Assembly: GCA_050485365.1 (NCBI GenBank)
Contig: JBJHBH010000005.1
Location: 14,283 to 78,282, forward strand
DNA: 64,000 bases
Source: JARFUG01 sp050485365
Lineage (GTDB): Bacteria > Desulfobacterota > Desulfuromonadia > Desulfuromonadales > JACZKF01
Direction of reading: 5' to 3'
The position numbers and the translations under genes were made by a program. The notes beneath the pieces are model-generated. The model had not been told where the DNA came from. It saw only the letters and a list, made by a program, of their open reading frames with translations, and did not search any database. The stretch's first letter is position 1. Each line of letters begins with the position of its first letter. This document shows positions 17,433-25,358 of the stretch, piece by piece.

Positions 17433-18983
17433 ATGGCGAAAAAGATCGTGATCGATCCGGTCACGCGTATCGAGGGACATCTGCGCGTTGAGACATCGAT
17501 GGAGGGGAGGCGGGTTCAATCGGCCCGCTGCAGCGGGGACATGTTTCGGGGGTTCGAGAAGGCCCTGAAAGGGTACGACGCGCGGGCCGCCCAGCAGGTG
17601 ACGCAGCGCACCTGCGGAGTCTGCCCCTACGCCCACGCCGAGGCGGCCGCCCTCGCCCTGGAAAACGCCATGGGCATCCGCCCCAACGCCAACGGTCAGC
17701 TGCTGCGAAATCTCACCGTGGGGGTCTATCAGATCAAGGACCACCTGCTGCACTTCTACGCCCTGTGCGCCCTCGACTTCATCGACATCACGGCCGTGCT
17801 CGACTATCGGGGGAGCGACCGAACGCTTCTGAGTGTGCGGGACTGGGTCCGCCAGGAGCTCGCCAACAACAAGGTCTTCCCCGCCTCTCCCTTCCTCCCC
17901 CGCTACGACGCCGACTACTGCACCGACCGCGAAACCAACATCTCGGCCATCCGGGGATATCTCGACGCCATCGAGGTGATGGCCGAGCTGCACAAGATGG
18001 TCGCCATCTTCGGCGCCAAGGCGCCCCACCCCGTGGCCATCGAGGCGGGGGGCGTCACCACCATGCCGACGGTCGATCGCCTCGCCCACTTCCGGACGCT
18101 GTTGGAGCGCTGCGCCCCCTTCGTGCGCAACCGCTACGGAGGCGACGTGCTGGCCGTCGCCAAAGCATTCCCCGGCTATTTCAAGGAGGGGCGCGGCTAC
18201 GGCAACATGCTCTCGGCGCCCTGGCTGCCGGACAAAAACGGCGAGAACTTCTTCTTTTCGGGGGGCGTCACCATCGAGGGGACCTTCCGCCCCCTCGATC
18301 TGTCCCGCATCAGCGAGGACCACACCTTTTCCTACTACCACAACGAGCCGGGACCCGTGCTGCGCCCGCTGCAGGCCGACGCCGTGCGCCCCCTTGGCGC
18401 CCGCGATTTCGAAGCCCAGCAGGGCATGCCCGACGGCAAGTACAGCTGGAACCGCGCCCCGCGCTACGACGGACACGTCATGGAGGTCGGCCCGGCGGCG
18501 CGGGTCATCAACACCTACAGAAGCGGCGTCAACCCGGAGCTCACCGCCATGGTGAACCGCCTGAACCGCGAGCTGAACATCTCCATCGACGACTACGCCT
18601 CGGTCATGGGGCGCCACCTGAGCCGCTACATCCTGGCCGACCTCACCCTGCGTCACATGGAGCGCCAGCTCGCCGAGGTGCGCCCCGACGTTTCGGGCTT
18701 CGAGCACCACCGGGTGCCGACCAATGCGCGCGGCGCGGCGATGACCGAAGCGACCCGCGGCGCCCTGGGGCACTGGATCGAGACCGACGCCCAGGGGACG
18801 ATCCGCAACTACGAGATGGTCGTTCCGACGACCTGGAACATGTCACCCAGAGACGGGCGCGGCAACCCCGGCGCTGTGGAGAAGATGCTGGAGGGGACCG
18901 TCGTCAGGAACGCCGAGCATCCGATGGAGCTGGCGCGGATCGTGCGCTCCACCGACCCGTGCATCGGCTGCTCGGTGCATTGA
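17433..18983 (+). CDS. [NiFe] hydrogenase large subunit without C-terminal extension
   Basis: A 516-residue large subunit that binds the Ni-Fe centre. The N-terminal motif is RTCGVCPYAH (Cys61, Cys64, His68) and the C-terminal motif is DPCIGCSVH (Cys510, Cys513, His516). The stop codon follows His516 directly. Most hydrogenase large subunits carry a further 10-25 residues that a specific protease removes after nickel insertion; none is encoded here and no protease gene is near. The sequence otherwise looks like a respiratory group 1 enzyme. The gene comes before the small subunit, the reverse of the usual order. GGGAGG precedes the ATG. Confidence 0.93.
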   Translation: MAKKIVIDPVTRIEGHLRVETSMEGRRVQSARCSGDMFRGFEKALKGYDARAAQQVTQRTCGVCPYAHAEAAALALENAMGIRPNANGQLLRNLTVGVYQIKDHLLHFYALCALDFIDITAVLDYRGSDRTLLSVRDWVRQELANNKVFPASPFLPRYDADYCTDRETNISAIRGYLDAIEVMAELHKMVAIFGAKAPHPVAIEAGGVTTMPTVDRLAHFRTLLERCAPFVRNRYGGDVLAVAKAFPGYFKEGRGYGNMLSAPWLPDKNGENFFFSGGVTIEGTFRPLDLSRISEDHTFSYYHNEPGPVLRPLQADAVRPLGARDFEAQQGMPDGKYSWNRAPRYDGHVMEVGPAARVINTYRSGVNPELTAMVNRLNRELNISIDDYASVMGRHLSRYILADLTLRHMERQLAEVRPDVSGFEHHRVPTNARGAAMTEATRGALGHWIETDAQGTIRNYEMVVPTTWNMSPRDGRGNPGAVEKMLEGTVVRNAEHPMELARIVRSTDPCIGCSVH

Positions 18984-18997
18984 AGGAGGAGGGAGCC

Positions 18998-19930
18998 ATG
19001 CTCGATCAGATCACACGCCGCGAAGCCCTGAAACGCATCTTCACCGTTATCGCCGCCGTCGGCGCGTCGTCCTTCATCTCCTTCGACGACCTGCTGGCGG
19101 CCGACGCCGCCCCCAGCAAGCCCGTCAACATCCTGTGGCTGCACGGCAGCTCCTGCACGGGGTGCTCCTGCGCCTTTCTCGACATCGAGAAGGTGCCGGT
19201 GGTCGACGTCATCACCCGCTTCGCCCATATCGTCTTTCACCACGATCTCTCCCTCGCCACCGGCGATCAGGTCCTCGCCATCAAGGAGAAGCTGCTGGCG
19301 TCGGGCGAACCGTTTCTCCTCGTCGTCGAGGGGGCCATTCCCGTGGCCATGCCCCACACCTGCATGGTGGGGCACCGGACGATGGACGCCTGGATGGAGC
19401 GCATCCTTCCGAAGGCGACGGCCTGCATCGCCGCCGGAACCTGCGCCACTTTCGGCGGGGTGACGACGATGCCGGGGATGGAGACGGGGTGCATGGGGAT
19501 GCTCAAGTACGCGCAGACCAAAGGGGTGAGCACGCCGCTGATCTCTCTGCCCGGCTGCCCGATGAAGCCCGAGCACCTGCTGTACGCGCTTTTGTACTTC
19601 ACGGCGCACGGACGCCCCCCCGCCGCAGACGTCTATGGGCGCCCCAACGCCATCTTCGGGCGCACCATCCATGAGCGGTGCGTCAACTACGCAGATTTTC
19701 AGGAGAACCACTTCGCCCGGCGCATCGGCGACGGCGGCTGCCTGCAGAGGCTGGGGTGTCAGGGGATGATCACGCGCGGCGACTGCCTGGTGCAGGGCTA
19801 CAACAACAACACCAATTCCTGCATCCGCGCCGGGCACCCCTGCGTGGGGTGCGCCGGCGAGAACTTCCCCCGACGGGTGATGTTCCACGACTACGACGAC
19901 ACCCGCGACATCATCCCGAGGAGGACCTAG
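18998..19930 (+). CDS. [NiFe] hydrogenase small subunit, Tat-exported
   Basis: A 310-residue small subunit that carries three iron-sulfur clusters. Residues 1-37 form a Tat-like leader (TRREALKRIF, hydrophobic core, AADA before the cleavage site), so the dimer should be exported. The proximal cluster region is HGSSCTGCSCAFLD (Cys53, Cys56) with GTCATFGG and LPGCP; the distal clusters are seen in GGCLQRLGCQG and CIRAGHPCVGCAGENFP. There is no C-terminal membrane anchor, so a separate membrane partner is needed; the convergent HybA-like and cytochrome b genes are candidates. A strong AAGGAGGAGGGAG site precedes the ATG 14 bp after the large-subunit stop. Confidence 0.92.
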   Translation: MLDQITRREALKRIFTVIAAVGASSFISFDDLLAADAAPSKPVNILWLHGSSCTGCSCAFLDIEKVPVVDVITRFAHIVFHHDLSLATGDQVLAIKEKLLASGEPFLLVVEGAIPVAMPHTCMVGHRTMDAWMERILPKATACIAAGTCATFGGVTTMPGMETGCMGMLKYAQTKGVSTPLISLPGCPMKPEHLLYALLYFTAHGRPPAADVYGRPNAIFGRTIHERCVNYADFQENHFARRIGDGGCLQRLGCQGMITRGDCLVQGYNNNTNSCIRAGHPCVGCAGENFPRRVMFHDYDDTRDIIPRRT

Positions 19931-19934
19931 AGCC

Positions 19935-21770
19935 ATGAATCGTTCTCAGGATCGCGTCCCCTTTCTGCACTCGCTGACCTTTCGCTCCATCGCCTATCTG
20001 GTCGTCAGCGCCGCCGTCCTCTTTTTTGTCTCCTTTTTCCTCTACCTGGGCTGGCAGGAACGCCTGACGCAGCAGCGCCTGGTGGAGCACGGAAACAGCT
20101 ACCTGGAGATGCTGATCGCCAATACGGCCGACTCCATCGCCAAGGGACAGCGCAACTCCTTCCAGAACGTCATCGACAGCTTCACCGAGGTCAACGAGGT
20201 CGACGAGGTCGCCATGTACAGCCGCTCCTACGGGCTGATGAACTATCTCTCCAACCAGGTGACGGTCGGGATCCCCTTCGTGCGGCAAAACGGCACCCTG
20301 CTGAACCCCAACGAGACGCTCCATCGCGACAGCGGCGGCATGTACTACCGCAGCGACTGGCATCTGAACGACATGGAGCAAAGCGTCTCGGGCGAGGCCC
20401 ACGTCCGGAAATACGAGGCGGCCGGGAGGCCCTGTCTCGAGTGCCACTACGGCATCGACCCCGGGCTGCGCTTCGAAAACGGCTTCGCTCATCGCCTGGA
20501 GGGCGCCCAGTCCCACTTCTACTACCGGATGCCGGTGACGCGCGACTGCACCGCCTGCCACACAAACTGGAGCGAAGGGGAGATCGCCTCGTACCTGCGC
20601 ATCACCCTCAACAATCACTCCATGGCCGCACAGAAGCGCGAAAACATTCTGGGGATCCTCTTCGTGATGGCGTGGGTCCTGCTGCCGCTGCTGGTGATCG
20701 TCATCCTCATCATGCGCCTGATGATCTACCGCCCCCTGGCCCGCGCCCTGAACTTCGCCCAGAGCGTCGCCGCCGGCAACCGCTCGCACAAGCTGGAGGC
20801 GCGGGAGAAGAACGAGATCGGGCAGCTCGGGCGCGCCCTCAACCAGATGATGGACAACATCAACGACGCCGTCCGGGACGCCGGCACTCAGGTCGGCGGC
20901 GTCAGCGCGCGGGTCACCGACATCTCGTCCCGCCTCTTCACCCACATCCAGCAGGCGAGCGAAGGGGCCCGGCAGCAAAGCGACAAGTCGTGCGAGACGG
21001 CCCGCTCCATGGAGGAGATGAACGCCACCACCCTCGGCGTCGCCCAGAAAGCGTCCCGCACCCACGAGTCGGCGCAGTCCGCCAGGGAGAAGGCCATCTA
21101 CGGCTCGGAGGCCGTGCGTCAGGTCGTTCAGTCGATCGATCACGCCCGCCGCCAGTCGCTCATCCTCAAAGAGAACATGGGGGTGCTGAACCGCCAGGCC
21201 GAAGACATCGGCCAGATCATGAACCTGATCCGCGGCATCGCCGACCAGACCAACATGCTCGCCCTCAACGCCGCCATCGAGGCCGCGCGGGCCGGGACGT
21301 ACGGGCGGGGCTTCTCGGTCGTGGCCGACGAGGTCCGCAAGCTGGCCGTGCGCACCAGGGAGGCCACCGAGAACGTCGCCCAGGCGATCGAGGCCATACA
21401 GAAGGGGGCGCGCGACAACATGGAGAAGGTCGACGAGGCGACGGAGGTGATCGTCGAGGCGACCGAGCGGGCGAACCAGTCCGGCGAATGCCTCCAGGAG
21501 ATCGTCACTCTGGTGCAGTCGGCCACCGAGCAGATCCACCTCATCGCCCGGGCAATGGAGGAGCAGGCCGGCACCAGCGAGGAGGTCAACGCGGCCATCG
21601 AGGAGATCCGGCGCATCTCCATGGAGACGAGCGAATCGATGGATCACTCGTACCACAGCGTGGAAGATCTGGCGGCCCAGGCGCGGCTCCTCGAACAGAC
21701 CGTCGAGAAGATGAGGCAGGGCGATACCCAAGGGGATTCGAAAGCCCCCCGCGCTCTGCCCTGCCCCTGA
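19935..21770 (+). CDS. Methyl-accepting chemotaxis protein with di-heme-c sensor
   Basis: A 611-residue chemoreceptor. TM1 is about residues 16-37 and TM2 about 239-263; the 200-residue periplasmic part between them holds two c-type heme motifs, CLECH (167-171) and CTACH (205-209). A HAMP segment follows, then the long coiled-coil signalling domain with the conserved tip (IADQTNMLALNAAIEAARAG and GRGFSVVADEVRKLA). Heme-c chemoreceptors such as Desulfovibrio DcrA sense redox or oxygen. Here the gene begins 4 bp after the hydrogenase small-subunit stop, so it is co-expressed with the enzyme. A role in sensing hydrogen oxidation or redox state is an inference from position. Confidence 0.9.
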   Translation: MNRSQDRVPFLHSLTFRSIAYLVVSAAVLFFVSFFLYLGWQERLTQQRLVEHGNSYLEMLIANTADSIAKGQRNSFQNVIDSFTEVNEVDEVAMYSRSYGLMNYLSNQVTVGIPFVRQNGTLLNPNETLHRDSGGMYYRSDWHLNDMEQSVSGEAHVRKYEAAGRPCLECHYGIDPGLRFENGFAHRLEGAQSHFYYRMPVTRDCTACHTNWSEGEIASYLRITLNNHSMAAQKRENILGILFVMAWVLLPLLVIVILIMRLMIYRPLARALNFAQSVAAGNRSHKLEAREKNEIGQLGRALNQMMDNINDAVRDAGTQVGGVSARVTDISSRLFTHIQQASEGARQQSDKSCETARSMEEMNATTLGVAQKASRTHESAQSAREKAIYGSEAVRQVVQSIDHARRQSLILKENMGVLNRQAEDIGQIMNLIRGIADQTNMLALNAAIEAARAGTYGRGFSVVADEVRKLAVRTREATENVAQAIEAIQKGARDNMEKVDEATEVIVEATERANQSGECLQEIVTLVQSATEQIHLIARAMEEQAGTSEEVNAAIEEIRRISMETSESMDHSYHSVEDLAAQARLLEQTVEKMRQGDTQGDSKAPRALPCP

Positions 21771-21798
21771 GGTCCGCCGCGGCATCCGCGCCCGAAGC

Positions 21799-22437
21799 TC
21801 ACACCTTCCAGCGCGGATGCCGCCGCTCGGCGTACTCCCTGTCCACCCGCCCGGTGAACATGGAGGGAAGCAGGGGCCGGTTCGCCTTGACGACGAAGGC
21901 TCCGAGGTGGGCGACGACGAGGAAGAGGAAGATCATCGTCGCGCCGGTGTGCACCGAGGTCACGATCATGAGGAAGGTCGGATCGAGAATCACCACGCCG
22001 GTGTTCTTGTAGACCTTGACGAGCCCCGTCACGAGAAGGATTGCAGAGGTGACGACGAAGGCGAGATAGGCCAGGCGCTGCTCGGCGAGGAACTTGCCGT
22101 GAGGGGGCTCTTCTTCTTTGCGGATCATCGCTTTGACGATATGCCAGCTCTCGGCCAGATCCCCCCGCTTGGGCCAGGCGGCGAATTCGCGGCGGCGCAG
22201 GTGAAAGACGATGTGGAAGAGGACGGCGGCGCCGAAGACGACGGCTGCGATGTAGTGGATGACGAGCTGGATCTCGTAGTTGCCCGCCCAGAAGAGCCCG
22301 GGGAGTTTCACGACGTTGTAGCGCTGGTACATCGGCATGTTGCCGAACCCCGAGAAGATCAGGACGAGGCCGCTCAGGGCGACGCTCCAGTGGATGAGGC
22401 GCACCGACAGGGGGTGGCGCATTACCTTGTCACTCAT
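21799..22437 (-). CDS. Cytochrome b membrane subunit (FdnI/hydrogenase type)
   Basis: A 212-residue integral membrane protein with four or more helices (ALSGLVLIFSGFG, YIAAVVFGAAVLFHIVFH, LAYLAFVVTSAILLVTGLVK, GATMIFLFLVVAHLGAFVV) and histidines in helices that can bind b-hemes (SVRLIHWSVA, HYIAA, HIVFH, VHTGA). This is the cytochrome b561-like gamma subunit that hands electrons to quinone in formate dehydrogenases and hydrogenases. The ATG lies inside the end of the preceding iron-sulfur gene (8-bp overlap). Its stop is 28 bp from the stop of the chemoreceptor gene on the opposite strand. Confidence 0.85.
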   Translation of the reverse strand: MSDKVMRHPLSVRLIHWSVALSGLVLIFSGFGNMPMYQRYNVVKLPGLFWAGNYEIQLVIHYIAAVVFGAAVLFHIVFHLRRREFAAWPKRGDLAESWHIVKAMIRKEEEPPHGKFLAEQRLAYLAFVVTSAILLVTGLVKVYKNTGVVILDPTFLMIVTSVHTGATMIFLFLVVAHLGAFVVKANRPLLPSMFTGRVDREYAERRHPRWKV

Positions 22438-23407
22438 CGCCCTTCTCCTTTCTCGCCACGGTGGCGGCGAAGGCCCCGACGATCCCGGCCACCGGCGCGA
22501 TGAGCGCAGCCTTTGCCAGGTTGCTGTGTTTCTCCACCATGTTCTGCGGATCGTGCAGGCGCATCGCCCGGGAGGGGTCGTCGGCCGCCTGGACGATCGC
22601 CTCATCGAGAGCCTCGAAGGGGACGGGCGAGATGTAAACCGTCGAGGTCCCGCCGTGCTCGTCAAGGCCGTAGAGATAGCCGCCGATCTCTTCGGCTTTT
22701 TTGCGCGCCGCGGCGAAGATCTGTTGCCGCGGACCGATCGTCATCGCCTTTTTCGGACAGGCGCTCATGCACGCCGGCGCCTCTCCCTCGGCCAGAGAGT
22801 CGCGACACAGGTCGCACTTGAACATGACCCCTCCGCCGACGGGGAGCGGGTCGAGCCAGGTGTAGATCCCCACTCCGGCCTGGCGCTGCGGCACGTTCCA
22901 GGGGCAGACGGTGCGGCACTTGGCGCCGCCGAAGCAGGCGGCCGGGTCGATCCACGTCGCTCCGCTCTTGTCCTGCTTCAACGTGCCGAAGGGACAGAGC
23001 TTGACGCACGGGGGATTGTCGCAGTGCATGCAGCGCCGCGGGATCGCCACGCTGCGCGCCTCCCCCTCGTGCTCCACCGTCACCTTCTGCACGAAGGTCC
23101 AGTTGTAGGGGGTGAGGCGGGAGGTCACCTCCCGCCGACCGCTCCAGTCCTCGTGGAAGGGCTGCGGCCAGTAGTCCTTGAGCATCTTCGGGTCGGGCTC
23201 GGGGAAGCGTCCGGCGTTTTTGCTTCGGCAGGCCGACACGCAGGCGGGGGTCTGCCGGTCGGGGCAGCCGTCGCACAGGGTCAGGTCGATGAGGGTGCCC
23301 AGAGTCCCCGCATTCGACGCCGCCCAAGCCGCGCTCCCCTTGGGAACGACTGTCGCGGCCCCGGCCGCCGCCATCCCCGCCAGAAAGGAACGTCTGGAGA
23401 TCTTCAT
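22430..23407 (-). CDS. Tat-exported ferredoxin-type subunit, HybA-like
   Basis: A 325-residue periplasmic electron-transfer protein. It starts with a Tat signal (SRRSFLAGMAAAGAA, residues 4-18), has four cysteine groups for [4Fe-4S] clusters (CDGCPDRQTPACVSAC, CMHCDNPPCVKLCPFG, CFGGAKCRTVCPWN, CDLCRDSLAEGEAPACMSAC) and ends in a single membrane helix with a charged tail, as HybA and FdnH do. It would link a periplasmic hydrogenase or formate dehydrogenase to the cytochrome b encoded next. No catalytic subunit lies in its own operon, so the convergent hydrogenase is the likely partner. AGGAGG lies 7 bases before the ATG. Confidence 0.88.
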   Translation of the reverse strand: MKISRRSFLAGMAAAGAATVVPKGSAAWAASNAGTLGTLIDLTLCDGCPDRQTPACVSACRSKNAGRFPEPDPKMLKDYWPQPFHEDWSGRREVTSRLTPYNWTFVQKVTVEHEGEARSVAIPRRCMHCDNPPCVKLCPFGTLKQDKSGATWIDPAACFGGAKCRTVCPWNVPQRQAGVGIYTWLDPLPVGGGVMFKCDLCRDSLAEGEAPACMSACPKKAMTIGPRQQIFAAARKKAEEIGGYLYGLDEHGGTSTVYISPVPFEALDEAIVQAADDPSRAMRLHDPQNMVEKHSNLAKAALIAPVAGIVGAFAATVARKEKGDE

Positions 23408-23422
23408 TGCTTTTCCTCCTGA

Positions 23423-23448
23423 TTGATATGTATTTCTATATATATCAA
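23423..23448. promoter_or_regulatory. Inverted repeat upstream of the HybA-like gene
   Basis: TTGATAT (23423-23429) and ATATCAA (23442-23448) separated by 12 AT-rich bases. The half sites resemble those of FNR/CRP-type regulators but the spacing is wider than the usual FNR box, so the regulator is unknown. It lies 16-41 bp before the start codon. Confidence 0.4.
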
Positions 23449-23523
23449 ATAATGGCTCGAATGGAAGAAAAAAAATGGGCGCCTCCGCCGGCTTCGGCAG
23501 AGTGCGCCCGCGAGTTTCACTCT

Positions 23524-23955
23524 TTATCGGGGGGGAAAGTTCCCGGGATCGACCACGAACCACACCTCGTTGACGCCGTGGCCGCTCGTATCGCCAGGGC
23601 TGGTGTCGCCCGCCCAGTAATAGAGAGGATACCCCCGGAAGCTCGTCTGCATCGCGCCATCGTCCCGGGTCAATGTCCCGAAATCGCCTGCGTCAACCCC
23701 CTCGGTCACTGTGATGGACTGGCGATAGAAAACCGGCCATCTCTCCAGGCAGGCTCCCGCGCAGGCACTCGTTCCCGGAGAGTCCCGCTTGAACCAGTAG
23801 AGGGTCCTCCCCTCGGCGTCCGTCAGGTAGCTTCCGATCCCTTCCTTTTCGGCGACCTTGACGTCGGCTCTCTTTTCGGCGCCGTGATACATCGAATACG
23901 CCCCCACGGGGGCGAGGACAAACAGCAGGACCATGAGGTGGATCAGGCGTTTCAT
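23524..23955 (-). CDS. COG4315-type exported repeat protein
   Basis: A 143-residue exported protein of the COG4315 family (predicted secreted proteins with a Y-x-[FWY]-x-x-D motif). Two repeat-like units are visible: TLYWFKRDSPGTSACAGACL with a CAGAC pair, and YPLYYWAGDTSPGDTSG. A signal peptide or N-terminal anchor covers about residues 1-20. Members are often encoded near respiratory genes but have no proven function. It lies 116 bp upstream of the HybA-like gene on the same strand and may be the first gene of that operon. Confidence 0.75.
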   Translation of the reverse strand: MKRLIHLMVLLFVLAPVGAYSMYHGAEKRADVKVAEKEGIGSYLTDAEGRTLYWFKRDSPGTSACAGACLERWPVFYRQSITVTEGVDAGDFGTLTRDDGAMQTSFRGYPLYYWAGDTSPGDTSGHGVNEVWFVVDPGNFPPR

Positions 23956-24062
23956 CGTATCCTCCTTTCATCGTCGGCAAGGTGCTTGCCGTGACGTCTA
24001 ATTAAGGTCTATCCCTGCTGCGCAATTTGTCAATGAGCGGCAAACAGTCTCGCCACAAACGA

Positions 24063-24088
24063 CGAGAGCCCGCTTTCGCGGGCTCTCG
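24063..24088. terminator. Hairpin after the DUF1847 gene
   Basis: CGAGAGCCCGC (24063-24073) pairs perfectly with GCGGGCTCTCG (24078-24088) around a 4-base loop that reads GAAA on the minus strand. It lies 30 bp past the DUF1847 stop codon. There is no clear U-run, so it may end or stabilise the transcript. Confidence 0.5.
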
Positions 24089-24117
24089 ATGGGGCGGGCA
24101 ACGTCTGCTGCGCCTCC

Positions 24118-24852
24118 CTATTTCTTCTCGATCAGCTCTTCGGGGACGACCACCTGCTGCTTCTGCAGGCGCTTGTAGTAGAAGTTCTGCCCGTAGAGGA
24201 CGGCCGCCGGGTTGTGCCCGGTGACGCGGTCCTTGGCGACCAGCGTCGTCACAGGCGCCCCGGAGTGCTTGGAGAAGAGCATGTCGTGCCCGACGCACAG
24301 CCCGACGATGATGTTCATGTCGGTCTTCGCCTCGTTGAGAAGACGCGCCTGGGCGATGGGGTTGCACGCAGGTTCGAAGGTGCCTGGGCGCACCTTGTGC
24401 TCCTCGCCGATCTGAAGCTCCTTCTTGTCGTGGCTCCCCGCCTTGCAGCAGACCGACAGCGGCTCGAACCCCTGCGCCCTCAGGATGTCGGCGAGGCGGC
24501 TCGACTCGTCGAGCAGGCCGATGCAGGTTCCGAGGCCGATCTTCTTCCACCCCATGAGCTTGGCCAGAGCGACGGTGTCCTCCACCCGCGTCCAGCGGGC
24601 GTTGATGGCGTCGGTGCCGGGGATCGGCTGGTAGCACAGCCCCTCGACCACGGCTGCCATGCGGGCGAGCCGGGCGTCGGGCCCCTCCCCTTTATAATTC
24701 TCGAAGGCATCATCGATGAGCCCGGCGTCGCACTGCGACGGACAGTGCGCCGGGCGGGGAGGACGCGCGGCGGGATCGCTCCAGCAGTTGGTCGTCCCCC
24801 ACTTCTGCCAGACGGCGCCGCATTTGGCGCACGACAGGGTCTTGTCGGACAT
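24118..24852 (-). CDS. DUF1847 cysteine-rich protein
   Basis: A 244-residue protein of the DUF1847 family, found mainly in anaerobes. An N-terminal metal-binding segment (CAKCGAVW, residues 8-15, with CPSQCDAG near 37-44) is followed by a domain rich in conserved cysteines (GLGTCIGLLDES, SVCCKAGSHDKKE, FEPACNPIAQA, GLCVGHDMLF), probably ligands for an iron-sulfur cluster or a metal. Function is unknown. An AGGAGAC site precedes the ATG. The DUF2288 gene 15 bp upstream is probably in the same operon. Confidence 0.85.
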   Translation of the reverse strand: MSDKTLSCAKCGAVWQKWGTTNCWSDPAARPPRPAHCPSQCDAGLIDDAFENYKGEGPDARLARMAAVVEGLCYQPIPGTDAINARWTRVEDTVALAKLMGWKKIGLGTCIGLLDESSRLADILRAQGFEPLSVCCKAGSHDKKELQIGEEHKVRPGTFEPACNPIAQARLLNEAKTDMNIIVGLCVGHDMLFSKHSGAPVTTLVAKDRVTGHNPAAVLYGQNFYYKRLQKQQVVVPEELIEKK

Positions 24853-24867
24853 GGGCGTCTCCTTCCT

Positions 24868-25167
24868 CTATACGTTGTGGGGCGGTTCCTGAGCGAGAAC
24901 CCAGGGCTGTACGATGAGCATCCGGAAACGCCGCGCCGGATCGGCGTTGAACGCCTCGATCTCCTCGGCCCCGGGCTTTCCCAGATGCCCCGCGGCGATC
25001 CAGGCCGAGACGATGACCGTGTCGTCCTCGGCGATGCGCAGGGCCGCTTCGGCCAGATCGATCGATTTCCCGACCAAGATGAGGGCGTCGCGCTCAAGAT
25101 GCGGCTTCAGCCAGTGCCATTCGACCTCTTCGATCTGATCGTGGAGCTGGTCGCGGGATGTGGTCAC
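24868..25167 (-). CDS. DUF2288 protein
   Basis: A 99-residue cytoplasmic protein of the DUF2288 family (LHDQIEEVEWHWLKPHLERD, then DTVIVSAWIAAGHLGKP and PWVLAQEPP). The family is small and of unknown function. The GTG at 25167 is favoured over the upstream ATG because AGGA precedes it and because the extra N-terminal residues are encoded by repeat-like DNA. It leads into the DUF1847 gene 15 bp later. Confidence 0.75.
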   Translation of the reverse strand: MTTSRDQLHDQIEEVEWHWLKPHLERDALILVGKSIDLAEAALRIAEDDTVIVSAWIAAGHLGKPGAEEIEAFNADPARRFRMLIVQPWVLAQEPPHNV

Positions 25168-25184
25168 GGTTTTTTCCTGGTAAC

Positions 25185-25300
25185 GGGGATGGACAGGATA
25201 CTCAGGATTTTTACGTCGCGTCGTTGCGTCGTCGCGTGAGGCCGGTTTTGATTTAGAGCCCAGACCAATCTCACGCAACGACGCGACGACGCAACGAAAA
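25185..25300. repeat. Dispersed repeat DNA upstream of the DUF2288 gene
   Basis: It contains GGACAGGATACTCAGGAT, related to the GGACAGGATGATCAGGAC at 40317, and a pair of imperfect inverted segments rich in CGTCGCGTCGTTGCGTCG and its complement (about 25211-25237 and 25272-25298). No gene is present between 25168 and 25358. Confidence 0.5.
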
Positions 25301-25358
25301 ACGAATAATCCCCAAATTATCCGATCATCGGGGAAGCGTCAATGACAAGCAACGACCA

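Noticed and set aside
13354..19930. Formate hydrogenlyase complex formed by the two neighbouring operons
   Set aside because: The hydrogenase small subunit has a Tat-like leader (periplasmic) while the formate dehydrogenase has none (cytoplasmic), and a promoter separates the operons.
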